64,000 nt of DNA. It comes from Panorpa germanica (Eukaryota; Arthropoda; Insecta; Mecoptera; Panorpidae). Within the stretch, counting starts at the first letter, position 1, and each line of letters begins with the position of its first letter. The notes under the pieces are model-generated. The model was not told the DNA's origin and ran no database searches. It worked only from the letters and a program-made list of their open reading frames with translations. The DNA is taken from positions 62,001 through 126,000 of the forward strand of contig CAVMBN010000209.1 of assembly GCA_963678705.1 (NCBI GenBank), written 5' to 3'. The position numbers and the translations under genes were made by a program. This document shows positions 33,675-45,806 of the stretch, piece after piece.

Positions 33675-36600
33675 CTAAATTTTATAATGTCCATGTGCTA
33701 AAGTACTTATACCATCAGTTAATACATATCTTTTATTATCATTTCCACTAAGACCTACTTTACTTATTATTTGAGTATAAATTGTATGCTTAATAGATTT
33801 AAAGGTATTCATTGTGATCAATAATATGTTATCCTGAGATAAACAATTTACATAATCTTTAATATTGAATTTGTTTACAATATTTTTCTTAATTCCTTTT
33901 GCTTTAGCTGTGCATAAACCCTCAATATCAATTGCATACATTTTTTACCTTAACCCAACAAACTCCCAAATTATACTACTCGCGCATTCATCTTTCATTA
34001 AGCCTAATTTAGCTTTGTTCATTAAAGGTAATGAAAATTCATTATTAAATGGATAATTAGATGTATCAAATTTATCTAGATTACACTTAATATCGTCATA
34101 TATATCATCTGTTTTAATTTGATATATTAATGAATCTGTATCTGTATACAACAATTTAGCATTACCTTTATAGATTTTTTTGATGAAATCATAATGAAAA
34201 TCGTATATTAAAGTTTTTGATATATCAAGTACACTTAATCCTAAATACAATGGTTTATTATAAAAAACTTTAAGTTTTTGCATTTGAATAGCAACTAAGT
34301 TTTTATGAAATATAGAACAACTATGATAGTTTGGTTTACTTATAAGTGTATTAGCACTTATTGTTTTTCCTATATTATCCCAATGAGTTATTAACATTAC
34401 ATCGACACGTTTATCTACATTTTCCATTGTTTTACCATAAACTGAATTATTCATTAATTTAAAGAAGTTTTTCTCAAATGTATTTGCAGAGTTCTTTCTT
34501 TTTAATGTATTTAGATCAATATAACTTTTTAACCAATCAGACTGTTTAAATTAAAAAATTCTATGAATTTTATCTATTTTCAGATTATTTTTAAGACATT
34601 GCTTTAACGATCTATAGTGAAGCACATAATTATACTTGTTATTTAGATTTGGTAATAATTTAACGTCATTTGTTTTAATGCAAGGTGGTTTAATATTTTC
34701 GGCACAGAAAGGTAGATCATTGTGTTCATCGTGCAAATAATTAGGATATCTTAAATCGACTTCTAATATATAACCAACATCTGAGTTATCTATAACAGCT
34801 TTTACAATAAATGTTTGTAATTTATATGTATCTAACCATTTAAATCCCTCATGTGGTTAATATTGACTCATAGCCCAACCATATAAGTTATTTGCATCCC
34901 AATACATTAAATATTGAGAATCTTTATTTGAATCATAATTGGACATATATTTATTATTTGCAATTCCATGTCTGTGAGAGCATTGTGATATTCCACCTCT
35001 TATACCTTTTTTAATTAAATGTAACATATCAATATCTGTTAAAAGTTCTAATTCAATACTTGTATACTTTAACATAGCATCCCAAGAAAGTCCTGGTGCT
35101 GTATAATATTGATAGGGATCTAAATTATATGTTTTATAGCACACATCTCGAAAATTTTCAAAAATATCTGTTAACAACAGAACATCGATCTTTAAATATA
35201 AGTCTGAATATTCCCCCAATGTTTTCATTTCAAATGCATACCAAACCATTTTGGCATGATTGTAATCATCGTCAGATATATTACAGCCATTAAATGAGCT
35301 ATAAAAATTATTTTGAGATGGCAAGTCAGATTCATTAAGCATATCCCTACTTTTTACATATTCATAAGGAAATACACCTTTACGTTTTAATAAATTGAAA
35401 TGATTTGTTGAATGAGATGATCATTCGGATAGAATTTTTTTAATTCGAAAAATTGTTCTGATAATAAATTTTTTGCAAGTGTTTCTAAACTAGAATGCAT
35501 AAATCGTAAAGAATCAATAAATCTAAGTTTAATATAGCAGTTATGAACTTTATCATTTTTATCGACTTTTGATTCCACCAAAATATGTTTCGTAAAAGAT
35601 ATATACTTTTCCTTATTTTCTGGAATAACTTCAATTTCTTCACTATCATTACCTAATTCTTTTACAATTATATGGCTATCGTAATTACTTAAGTTATGGA
35701 ATATGACAGGTATAAACTTTGGAATTGTAAATTTTAAATTGCAATGATTATGAGCAGTTCCTTGGTAATTACCAGTTAAATGACAATGATCTAACACTTT
35801 ATCACCATTGAGGATACCTTCACAAATATGGCAAATAGAAGCTTCATCATATTCCTGTTTTTGCCAATCAGATAATTTATTTAAAGGCTTCACTTTATTT
35901 AAGACTTTATAAATTTGTTTAGCGTATTCAGTTATTCTTTCAATAAATACTTTAACGCAATTAATACCTCTGTACGTAACAAACTTACTAAATGAATCAT
36001 TAAAGGAACATTTAATATAATAAGCAAAAGAATATGGTTCATGAATTTGAATATTATTTGAAAATGATGTATTAGTTTCAGGATAACAAGTACTAATGGG
36101 TTTTAATAATGTTTCAAAATCTCCATATATCACAAATGGAACGCGTAATTGATTCTTATGATTATCGAATTTTAAAATGTTTTGAGATATCATATTACCC
36201 AATTTATCTTTAGCGTTATACTTAGAAGGAAGGATTGTATATATCTTATTGCAATTATATTCTAAATGTCTATTTAACTGATCTTCTGTGTTAAAAAATG
36301 AAAAGCATCCATCACACAAAAATTGTTTACTAGTATGCTTAGTAAATTGACTTCTTATTAATCTTGATATATTTTTAATCCAACAATAATGTCCATTACT
36401 CAAATCTTCAATATACAATAAATTAACATGTTGTTTCTTCTTTTTAGATGTATAATGCAACGGTCCCACAATGAAATTATTTTCAAGTCCATAAACATTC
36501 ACACTTATATCATTATTCTTCTCAAATGTTCTAATATCTTTTAATTTTATCGGTAATTCTATACCATTTGAATTAAGTACTTTTGAATAATGTGGATATG

Positions 36601-37096
36601 ATGTAACTCTATCCATACTTTTTGATGCTGGATACAATGCTGAAGTTATAGCCCACATAAAGCAAGGTTGATCATTATTTACTACATTTACTATAGCCTT
36701 TTTATCTTTAACTTTCTTGGGTAAATCAATATAAGATGATCCCCGCAAAGGATTATATCTGTTAATATTTATTTCCAAATGCATTATTTCCTTAAGACTC
36801 CATCCTAAATCACGTTCTTGAAATTCTTTACTTTTTATTTCAATAACATTTGTAAAATTATTATATATTTCCTTTAGATCCATGGATTTATTAATCACTT
36901 TATTTTTAGTGTTAAAAGATTTTATATCAATTAATAACTCCTCATCTTTATTATATTTTACATATAAACCAAATAATTCAATATTTACTTTAATTGTAAT
37001 AAATTCTTTTAAATACTTTTCCAATAATACGAATACTTTATTTTTATGTTCGTTGAGATTATGTTCGTTTAAGCAAAACCAAATCATTATTTGCAA
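33675..37096 (-). pseudogene. Polinton-A family-B DNA polymerase, nearly full length
   Basis: The best polymerase copy, about 1140 codons. N-terminal frame 37096-35387 (569 aa) has the N-terminal region (DLGWSLKEI, INRYNPLRGSSYIDLP), a CX2C...HX4C zinc region (about 36300), ExoI (VIYGDFETLL, about 36135), an HNH/EndoVII-like zinc region (CHICEG...DHCHLTGNYQGTAHNHC) and ExoII (FHNLSNYDSH). Frame 35342-33675 has ExoIII, motif A ([12 protein letters not shown]), motif B and motif C (YTDTDSL). Lesions seen: a short insertion with frameshift near 35395, and stops at 34857, 34551 and 33942-33944. Start context is uncertain because the sequence upstream of about 37070 belongs to another element. Confidence 0.92.
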
Positions 37097-37358
37097 AAGG
37101 GTATACTCCTAACTGGGGTATTGAAATATTTACTATATCAAAAGTACAACTAACTAATCCAGTCACATATTTACTTAATGATTCTCTTGGCCAATCAATT
37201 GCAGGCGCGTTTTACGAACAAGAAATACAAAAAAAAAATATCCAGATATATATCTAGTTGAGAAAGTTTTACAGAAAAAAGGAAAAAAAGTTTTTGTAAA
37301 GTGGTTAGGTTTAGATAAATCTCATAACAGTTGGATAGATGCTAAAAATATTGTATAA
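37080..37358 (+). pseudogene. Polinton-B integrase C-terminal/chromodomain fragment
   Basis: Matches 59275-59562, the C-terminal part of the integrase: GYTPNW, FTISKVQLTNPVTYLLND, then a chromodomain-like end (KWLGLDKSHNSWIDAKNI). Small insertions in A-runs near 37232 break the frame. Its left edge coincides with the chimeric join to Polinton-A polymerase. Confidence 0.75.
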
Positions 37359-37423
37359 CATTTTAAATAAATAAAACTATTGGTTATTATAAATATGTAT
37401 TTATTTTTACATTAAAAATATAC

Positions 37424-38353
37424 TTAAAACAATAAATCGCTCTCACTAAAACTATCAAAACCCCAAGGCAAAGTATCGGTACTATTTTTTATAATACACC
37501 GTTTATCATCAAAAGGACTTAAAGCAATTTTTGTTTGCTTAATAGAGTACACATTATGCAATTTTGAAACTATTGCTTTTTGAGTATAGTTTTTTTCATT
37601 TAAAGTTCTTAAACAATTTTCATAATCTTCAAAAGAAATATGGTTTTTTACTACACTTGTCTTTATTCCTTTTATTTTTTTATAATATCATTATTATTAA
37701 CTTTTATTGTATACATTTTCGATCTTAGTCCTATAAAGTGAGTCATAATTTTACCGTTATTTTCATCCTTCATTAAACCCAATACCTTTTTATTTACACG
37801 GGGAATATTATATTGATTGTTTTCTTTATAATCACTTGTATCAAACTTACTTATATCGCGTTTTATAGTTTCATAAATATCTGATGTGATAATTTTATAT
37901 ATTAACGAGTCAGTATCAATATATAATAACTTTAAATTATTATTAAAAAATTCTTTTTGCATATAATTATAATGAAAATCATACATTACTGTTTTAGATA
38001 AATCTAATATTGAAAAGCCAACATATATAGGTTTATTAAATGTATGATGAATTTATTTCCTGCCATTTAATCCGATCACTACGTTTTATACTATTTATAG
38101 TTCCTCCTCCAACTTTTTGTTTATTTTCTAACAATGTTTGAAAATATTTTAAGACACTTATAGTGCTTTCAATGCTTCGCTTATATCTAATTGAATAAGT
38201 ATTTTTATTATTTTTTAATAACTTATTTAACAACTTTATATTTATTTTATTATAATCAGACCACTTTTTCCACTGAATACTTAAATAATTTGAACTATTC
38301 AAATTTTCAATAATTGTTCTCATATGCTTAATAATCTTACAACCGTTATCCAT
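37424..38353 (-). pseudogene. Polinton-B DNA polymerase, internal deletion derivative
   Basis: The start (38353-~38050; [23 protein letters not shown]) is joined at about 38041-38050 directly to the 3' part beginning [16 protein letters not shown]. The exonuclease region and motifs A and B are therefore gone. Motif C ([10 protein letters not shown]) and the C-terminal LPWGFD segment remain (stop at 37424), with a frameshift near 37680. The intact order is seen at 59627-63394. A non-functional, possibly non-autonomous derivative. Confidence 0.8.
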
Positions 38354-38457
38354 TTTAAATTATATATTTCAGTTTGAAAATCAAAATATAAATCACAATT
38401 GTTTTTAAAAGTTCATTTATTTATAGAATTTTACATAAAAAATATGCATTAATCACT

Positions 38458-38552
38458 ATGTTATACTTTTACAATTTCATCATCAGAGTCTAACACTTGT
38501 ACAGTTTCATCGTCCGAGTCTAATATTTCAATAACTTCACTATCACTCTAAT
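38458..38552 (-). pseudogene. Acidic repeat ORF, C-terminal remnant
   Basis: Encodes EVIEILDSDDETV and two more such units and ends at the same stop as the other copies. The N-terminal two thirds are missing. Confidence 0.7.
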
Positions 38553-39557
38553 TACAACTAATAATAAGAAATACGCTTTGCATAAGAATAATTTATATCC
38601 AAAGTTCTCACACAGTTCTGCACTTTTGTCAACGTTTGGAAAATATTGTTTTTTTTCTGGTGAATTCGTGGTCTTACGAGTGCATATAAGATAAACAAGG
38701 AATGCGCTTGTTTTAAAATAAAATTTAGCTTTATTATACGAGTACAAGAAAGTCCTATTTCTTTTCATAGAATGAAATGTATACTTCAAATGCATAACAA
38801 AAAATTGCATAAAAATAATTTATATCCAAAGTTCTCACACAGTTCTGCTTGCAAATAACCTATATGTGAAGAACATGTGTTTTATCAGGAAGAACTTATT
38901 GCATATAAAAATATAGTTTAATAAACTCTTAATGCATAAGAAATTATAAGTTCAGTATAAGGTCGCTGCCCTCTATCTATTACATTGTAAGAAACATAAA
39001 TGTTACACTGTAAAAATAATTTTTGCTAAGCAAATTGTATATTATTAAATATATCGATACCTATGACGTTATTGGTACATGTAAAACCAAAAACTTATTT
39101 TATTATGACGTCACATGGTATAATGTATAATATCGCTATTTCACTCTTTCACAATACTGCTTTCTCACACATATCCCAGGATATTATACTGACTGCATCC
39201 ACAGATACATCTAGGACACGAACATAAACGATTGGTTTCCGGAAATTGACGAAGAATGCAATAATTACGGCCATATTTTCTACACCAATACTAACACACA
39301 CGTAATACTTATTATCGCTATCTCACTCTTTCATATTACTGCTTTCTCACTCATATCCTAGGATATTAAAGAGACTGTACCTAGAGATAAAGTCTGTAAT
39401 GAGGTCATCATCTTCTAAACCTATCACAACACAGCTTATCCACTTACCCCTCACTCCTCACCCCACTATTACCACCAACATTGTCTAGCCACGGCCCTTT
39501 CTTCATACCGTAACCTATATGCATCCCCACCCCAATAATTTCCATATCAACTCAAAT
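38553..39557. other. Polinton-type flank without a gene
   Basis: Contains an internal duplication (AATTTATATCCAAAGTTCTCACACAG near 38590 and 38817) and the CTATCTCACTCTTTC / ACATTGTCTAGCCACG phrases shared with 18960-19140. Ends where the truncated env frame of the retrovirus-like element begins. No gene supported. Confidence 0.55.
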
Positions 39558-41048
39558 TTAAGCCAGAACCCGCCTTGTACAACTACTGTGCTTTAAATTT
39601 AAATGTTGTAGTGGAAGTTTTTGAGTAGTGTTAAAATTGTATTTTAACATTGCAGTTTTTACCTTAATTGTTGTTTTTAAATTATTTATTTGTGGAATTA
39701 ATTCAAAATGTTTATTAATTAATTGACATTTATTGGGCAAAGTTATTAAGTAACTTCCTTCTAGTACAAAGATTGATGATGTATCTTGACTTTTTAAGGT
39801 AGTTTTAATCTGTTTGGGGCTAGATAATATCCATGAGTTTTCATTTATGGCTTGAATAGCTTCAGTGTAGTTTACGAAGGTATGTACATCACATGTAGGT
39901 TTTTCTAGTTGTCTTACAAGCTGTACTTCACAGGGTGTGTGGTCTATCCATTTCTTTTCTTCTACGTTGCATATGAATTCCTCCGTTGTTATTTGTCGGC
40001 ATTTCTTATCGCTTTGAAGATAGTCTGTTTCTGATATTAACAAGTATCTTGCGGAAGGGATAATCAATTGGAAATGGGGTTGATTTTTATATTTCATAGG
40101 AACTGAATAGAGGTGGAAATATTGGTATTTTTGATTGGTTATCAAAGGTATTTTAATTATCATTTTTATTTTATAATTAGTGATGTATGCATCAGCTTGG
40201 ATTAATTTATCTAGTTTACTCAATTCGTCTAAATAGGGTAATACATATTTATCTGTTATTCTTCGTTGTATCAAATTAATTTCTTTTCTTAGTTCTTCTG
40301 GAGAGCAAATAGCAGGATGGAAAGTCTCAATTCTTAGGAATGTTACTGCTTCTTCTATTGTATTAAATTCGTTGATGATAGATTGTTGAAGCATTATTAT
40401 TTGTTCAAATATAGATTTTATTTCATCTTCTTTATTTACTTGATCAAACTGAGTAGCGATCTGTTGTTTTGATTCCAGTAATTGATTTATTATTTTCTCC
40501 ATATGTATTTGATTTTCATTAATATTTTTTATAGCACGTTGATGTTTTTCTCCGGCTTTTTCCATTAATGATGTTAGTTGATTTATGTTCTTGTTTTGTG
40601 CATTTGATTTTAATTGCATTTGTTTTATAGCATTGTCATATCTTCTACCATCTTCGGCATCTAGGTTTCCTGATATAATTTTAATTATATTTCCTAGTGG
40701 TTCTATTGATCTTTTAATTCGATTAATAGGTGTAGTAAATATTTCATTGACAATTTGTTCTATTCTTTTAGTATTTTCATTAACAGTAGTTTGATATATT
40801 TTATATGGTGTTTTATCAATTTTTAATGTATATTTTTGTAAAAATGTTTCTGCTTGTAGATTTATGTTTTTACTTTTTTCAATCAAAGGTGCGTAGTTTA
40901 TGACTTTTATGAGTATCCAATATGTTTTTATGTTGGTTGCTATTCCTAGTTGTACTGGATATAGTCCGGGATTGTCAGTAATTTTCTGTATTACTTCTCC
41001 TGTTGCCCCGATGGTCCAACCCCTGGAATTAAAGGGTGTTTTATTTTA
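39558..41048 (-). pseudogene. env: Env-like glycoprotein, C-terminally truncated
   Basis: The frame is open from about 41048, overlapping the end of integrase in another frame, to the stop at 39558. The first codon usable in the listed frame is TTG at 40886, so expression probably needs a spliced start, as known for errantiviruses. Counting from 40886, an R-I-K-R furin-type site lies at residues 56-59, followed by a mostly helical fusion-protein-like region with heptad-type stretches (about 60-190). This is the pattern of gypsy Env and the related baculovirus F proteins. The transmembrane anchor and tail expected at the C-terminus are absent because the element is cut off. Not expected to be functional. 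Confidence 0.75.
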
Positions 41049-42427
41049 GTTACTTCTTTTGCATGTTTTGCTATAAGTTTTCCTGTTTGTATATGTTTTA
41101 AATTCATAACGTTTGTTTGTTTATTTATTTGTTGAATTACATATTGTCCTTTTTTAATTGGATCTGCTTTATTTCTTAGATTTTTGTTTATGGAAACTAA
41201 ATCTCCTATATTAAATATAGTAGCTTTTATTTTGTCGTTAATTCTGTTAATAGTAACATTTTTCTTGTGAATGTTTTCTTCGTGTATTTTGTCGTATATT
41301 CTCTCTAGGCTGTCAAGATGATCTTTTATCTTGTCCTGAGTAATTTCCATTTCTATTTCTAGATCAAATATGTTGCGTGTGTTTGATCCGTATAATACAC
41401 TTAAAGGAGTCATACCAGTAGTTGAATGTATGGTATGGTTATAGGCTAATACACATTTATTCATTATTTCCACTAGTGAGATAGTATCATTAGTTTCTTT
41501 GATTTTTCTATAATGTTCAATCAGTGTGCTATGTAGTCTTTCTACAGGGCTATTTCCGGTGTGATGTACTGCTGTAGTGAAATGTGTATTTATTTTATGT
41601 GTAGCCAATAGTTCTTTTACTCCAAGATTTATGAATTCTGATCCTTGATCCATAATTATTGTTTGAGGTATTGGTATTGTGGATAGTATTTCTATCAATT
41701 TGTTTACAATTTCTATACTATTTTTACCTAGTATGTTTTTTATTATAGCATATTTGCTAAAGGGATCTATCATTGTTAGATATTCTTTTCTTTCAATAAC
41801 AAATGTATCAATGTGTATTAGTTGAAAAGGTCTATTTGGAGTCTCAGTGATGTTCAAATGAGTTTGGGTAGAGTGTCGCTTATATTTGTTAGATTTGCAT
41901 AATCTGCAATTGTCCACATATATTTTTATTTCTTTTTCTATGGTAGTCCAAAAATATTTTTCTTTTAATCTCTTGATTAAATCGGGTATTCCTCTATGAT
42001 TCGTTATATCCGTATGATATTCGTGTATTAAATTTTTTCTTTGTTGTAAGTCTTTAACATATTTAACGTTTTTCATACACCTGTAGAGTTTTAACGTTGG
42101 AAAATATTCCTTTCGAACTATAATGAGGTTTCTGTATATGTCTTCTGCAGTTTGTACGTAATATTTTTCTTTAGGATTTAATTTTTTAAGTTCTTGTATT
42201 AATTGGTCTTTATTTTTATATTTTACTGATATTTTAAAAATTTGTTGTGTATCTCTTTTTATTAATATTGTTTTAGGTGGTTCTTTAAAAGTATATGTTA
42301 TAAGTATCTGATGTAGATGTGATTCTAATAGTTTTTCACATATAGGTATTCCTTCATCGCTTTCTTGTTGTGAATGAATTGTTGCGTTAGAGACAGTTGA
42401 ACTTCCTCTTATTGGTGGTGTTTTCAT
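40991..42427 (-). CDS. Integrase region of pol
   Basis: 478 codons. An H-H-C-C zinc-binding N-terminus (HEYHTDITNH...CRLC, about residues 136-180) precedes an RNase H-fold catalytic core with the D,D,E set: LIHIDTF, IIMDQGSEF, SPVERLHSTL. The C-terminal part (FNIGDLVSINKNLRNK) resembles the Ty3/Gypsy GPY/F-like tail. It is in the same frame as the upstream RT ORF, separated by one TAA at 42446-42448, so the intact gene was a single pol frame. The start codon given is internal. Confidence 0.9.
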   Translation of the reverse strand: MKTPPIRGSSTVSNATIHSQQESDEGIPICEKLLESHLHQILITYTFKEPPKTILIKRDTQQIFKISVKYKNKDQLIQELKKLNPKEKYYVQTAEDIYRNLIIVRKEYFPTLKLYRCMKNVKYVKDLQQRKNLIHEYHTDITNHRGIPDLIKRLKEKYFWTTIEKEIKIYVDNCRLCKSNKYKRHSTQTHLNITETPNRPFQLIHIDTFVIERKEYLTMIDPFSKYAIIKNILGKNSIEIVNKLIEILSTIPIPQTIIMDQGSEFINLGVKELLATHKINTHFTTAVHHTGNSPVERLHSTLIEHYRKIKETNDTISLVEIMNKCVLAYNHTIHSTTGMTPLSVLYGSNTRNIFDLEIEMEITQDKIKDHLDSLERIYDKIHEENIHKKNVTINRINDKIKATIFNIGDLVSINKNLRNKADPIKKGQYVIQQINKQTNVMNLKHIQTGKLIAKHAKEVTKIKHPLIPGVGPSGQQEK

Positions 42428-42445
42428 TGATCTTTCTTCCGGTAT

Positions 42446-43837
42446 TTAATCAATAGTATTTTCTTCAGACGTTAGATCAATTATTTGTTCTGGTATTTCT
42501 TGTTGTTGTTCCGGGTTATTTTGTATAACTTCTATGTCGGGTATTTCGTCAAGAAATTGAAGATCCTCCATAGTCACATCTGGGTTATTAAAGAGTGAAC
42601 AGGTTTCATCTGGTTTTTCAGGTTTAGGGAAAACATTTATTCTGACTCTTGATAAAGCGTCTGCTACTTTATTTTGTTGTCCTGGTTTGTATTCAATCTC
42701 GTAATCATAGTCTAGTAACTTGATTTGGTATCTTGTTAATTTTGAAGAGACGTTCTTAGTGTCTTTAAGCCATACAAGAGGTCTGTGATCAGTTATCAAT
42801 TTAAATTTTCTTCCATATAAATGATGTCTGAAATATCCTGTTGCCCATACAATCGTTAAGAGTTCTTTTTCGATTGTTGAATATTTATTTTCAGCTTCAT
42901 TGAGAGTTCGAGAAGCATATGCTATAGGCTTGTCGTTATTATTTTCCTTCTGAGATAATACTGCTCCGATTGCTATGTTTGAAGCATCTGTCGATAGAAT
43001 AAATTGTTTATCGTAGTTAGGTCGTATCAATATTGGTGCGTTTATTAGGGTTTCTTTTAAAACATTGAATGCTTGGTGGTATTCAGGTGTATATAGATTT
43101 TTATGTCCTTTCTTGAGACATAAGGTTAATGGCTTAGCTATTTTCGCATAATCTTTCATAAATTTTCTATAGTATCCGGAGAGTCCAAGAAAACTTTTTA
43201 TGTCTTTAGGTGTAATAGGCATAGGAAATTTCTTAATAGCTTCTAGTTTATTAGGGTTTGGTTTCAAGCCATTTGATGTTACAATATGTCCTAAGAATTC
43301 TGTTTCTTTCTTTAAGAATTTACATTTATCTATTTGAATTTTTAACTTAGCATCTCTTAATCGATTTAACACATGCCTCAAGTTTTCTAAATGTTCTTGT
43401 AGAGATGTTCCAAAAATAATTATATCATCAAGATACACTAGGCAAATATTATTTACTAGTCCATCTAAGACGTGGTTTATTGTTCTCTGAAAAGTCGCCG
43501 GAGCATTTTTTAAACCAAAGGGCATTCTAAGGTATTCATAGTGTCCTGTTTCTGTAGAGAAAGCGGTTTTCTCTACACTGTCAGAATGCATTTCTATTTG
43601 TAGAAATCCACTGTGTAAATCTAAGGTTGTAAAGTAATTTGAATTACCTATTTTACTAAGTACTACGTCTATATTAGGTATCGGGAATTTATCTTCAATT
43701 GTTTTATGGTTTAGTTTTCGATAATCGTTAACAATTCTTATTTTCGCTTTTCCACTGTTGTCTATTTTCTTTGGGACTATTATAATAGGACAGTTATATG
43801 GTGATTGACTGTTTCTAATTATTCCTTGATTTTTCAT
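42446..43837 (-). CDS. Reverse transcriptase-RNase H region of pol
   Basis: 463 codons. RT fingers and palm: NCPIIIVPKK, VNDYRKLNHKT, TLDLHSGFLQIEM, LRMPFGLKNAPATFQR and the YLDD box (CLVYLDDIIIFG). RNase H follows: LSTDASNIAIGAVL, STIEKELLTIVWA, ITDHRPL. It ends in a linker (KVADALSRV). The frame is continuous upstream into the protease. The first Met at 43837 is not the natural start. Confidence 0.92.
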   Translation of the reverse strand: MKNQGIIRNSQSPYNCPIIIVPKKIDNSGKAKIRIVNDYRKLNHKTIEDKFPIPNIDVVLSKIGNSNYFTTLDLHSGFLQIEMHSDSVEKTAFSTETGHYEYLRMPFGLKNAPATFQRTINHVLDGLVNNICLVYLDDIIIFGTSLQEHLENLRHVLNRLRDAKLKIQIDKCKFLKKETEFLGHIVTSNGLKPNPNKLEAIKKFPMPITPKDIKSFLGLSGYYRKFMKDYAKIAKPLTLCLKKGHKNLYTPEYHQAFNVLKETLINAPILIRPNYDKQFILSTDASNIAIGAVLSQKENNNDKPIAYASRTLNEAENKYSTIEKELLTIVWATGYFRHHLYGRKFKLITDHRPLVWLKDTKNVSSKLTRYQIKLLDYDYEIEYKPGQQNKVADALSRVRINVFPKPEKPDETCSLFNNPDVTMEDLQFLDEIPDIEVIQNNPEQQQEIPEQIIDLTSEENTID

Positions 43838-44490
43838 ATTTTCTATCTGTCGTGTAACTTCTTTTCTATGTATTTCTGGATAAGGGTAGTTTTTTACATA
43901 GATGAGTTCATCATCTGTTGTTCTAATATGATGTTTAGTTACATTAGTAAAAGATAGTAATTCATTTTCTGCCGGAAATAAGTCTTTGTATGAATTTAAT
44001 AATTTATATAGATTTTTTGATTCTTCTTCATTAAGATGTTCATTTTTTATTTTTATATATATTTTATTGTTTATTTTTTTTATTGTTTATATTATATTAT
44101 TGTCCATATATATTTTAATATTTGTTTTCGGTGTTTTTAGTATATTATTTTTAAAATCAATTTTTCCTTTTAGTTGTTTAATTAAGTCAACGCCTATTAA
44201 ACCGTGGAATTTCTTGTCAAAGTCAAACAAATATATTTTGTGATATTGGTTTTCTTTGAAAGTAGGAAATAGTGGGATTGTTGCCGTATATTTATGGTTG
44301 GTAGTTTGATGAGGTGTAGTGATTGAAAATTCATCATCTTTTACATATTTATTATAATATTTAAAAGCAAGAGATGGTTTTATTAAGGTTCTTGATGATC
44401 CTGTATCAATTAGAAACTTAGCTTTTAATTCGTCGATATATATAAAAGGTAAAGGTGCATTTTTATTAGTGTTTAATTTAATATTTTCTA
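43838..44490 (-). pseudogene. Aspartic protease region of pol, with one stop
   Basis: Same frame as RT. Active site F-L-I-D-T-G-S at about 44413-44393, and a GLIGVDL segment. A TAA at 44087-44089 interrupts the linker to RT. Gag ends in a different frame, so pol was likely reached by frameshifting. Confidence 0.8.
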
Positions 44491-44994
44491 ATCCGAGGCA
44501 CCTTCCTGAAAATCCTCTTCTTCTTCGTAATTTTCATTAGATGGTTGTTCAATTTCCTCGTGATTTTCATAATTTTCCTCACATTCTTGTGGTTTGTCAT
44601 ATTGGGGTTCATTTTCATTTTTCACTTGATATTCCAAGTGATTTATTCGTGTCATTTGTGATGTTTCCATTGGTTCATACCATCTTTGGGTATTCTGTTG
44701 TGGAAACTGCTGTGGTCTTGGCATGGGTGGTTTAGTGATTGGTGCAGGAAACTGTGGTTTCTGCATAGGTGTTGTTTGCCTCCAATTGTTAAAAGGTTTA
44801 TTTGTGTTTTTATTACCAAATGCCTGTTTTGGCACATTTTGAGACACAAATTTGGGCACTTGTTGCTGCTGTTGTTGTTGAGATACAAATGGTTTATGCT
44901 GTACTTGCATAGGTTTATATTGTTGTTTAGTAGGGAAACTGTTTTCAGGTGTTCTCGCCGTTCTCAATGGATTACGATTTTTCTCATTTCCCAT
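44488..44994 (-). pseudogene. Gag C-terminal region
   Basis: 168 codons rich in Gln, Pro and Asn (polyQ at about 44866-44886), ending in an acidic tail. No CCHC zinc knuckle, as is usual for errantivirus Gag. It is in a different frame from the upstream Gag pieces, so a frameshift lies near 44995-45030. Confidence 0.75.
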
Positions 44995-45806
44995 TCTAGT
45001 TCGAGCATACCTGACATTTTGTTCTTCGATAACAAATGACCATGCTTTTCCAATGTTGATGGCATTCTTGCTCTGATATTGTCTCCTATGGTACCTCTTA
45101 GACCTTTCGTAAATTGAACAAGAATAACATCTGTATACAATTTATATTTGGCTTCATACGCACTTTCGTCGTCATTTTCTTGACTATGTGATAATAGTGC
45201 GGCTTTGTGGTGGACACATTTGTTATAAAAGTCCTGTGGAGTTTCTTCCAACTGTTGCTCTAGTAACCCGATTTCACAAACTAGAGTTGTCTCGTTTCGC
45301 TGGTCACCAAAGTTTTCTTTTAGGATAGTTTTTAATTCTTCCCATGATTGTATATTTCGTTCAGCTGTTACGTAAGCTGCACTGTCTTCTAATTTCGATA
45401 TTATTGTTTCAACAATATACTTTTGGATTGTTGGGGGTGCATCCTTGTAAATTTCAACAATAGTTCCTACTTGTTTTAAGAAGTCGGATAATTGTGCCGT
45501 ATTTCCATTGTAACGTTTGATATTTACAAAAAATGAATTGTATATTCTGAATGGATGAACTTATTCGTGTCGCGGTATTTGGACTTGTTCTACAGGAGTC
45601 CGTTGTTGTAACGCCGATAGTCTAGTTTCTAATTCCTGAATTCTGTTCATAGCCTCAGCTAGAATTTGTTCAGCCGTGAGATTAGGCATATTGTCTGTTT
45701 TTAAATTTAATTTTTTGAATTGAAATGATAATTCACTGTCAAATTGATCAGAGTCGAAATTGGTGTAATCACTCGAAGAATCACTGGTGTTATCACTTTC
45801 ACTCAT
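44964..45806 (-). pseudogene. Gag N-terminal and capsid region, with one stop
   Basis: Starts with an ATG at 45806 and a Ser/Asp-rich leader. The frame has one in-frame stop at 45561-45563 and continues through a capsid-like helical region (about 45560-45000; SWEELKTILKENFGD, TPQDFYNKC). Open frames recognised are 45806-45561 and 45251-44964; the part between is in the same frame. It would have formed the particle shell. Confidence 0.8.

Noticed and set aside
33865-34056. 63-codon plus-strand ORF (also at 12398 and, on minus, at 10183)
   Set aside because: Antisense shadow of polymerase motif-C region; it recurs only because the polymerase does.
44541-45039. Plus-strand ORFs of 64 and 117 codons
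   Set aside because: Antisense to the Gln/Pro-rich Gag; their Trp/Cys/Leu-rich composition is the reverse-strand image.
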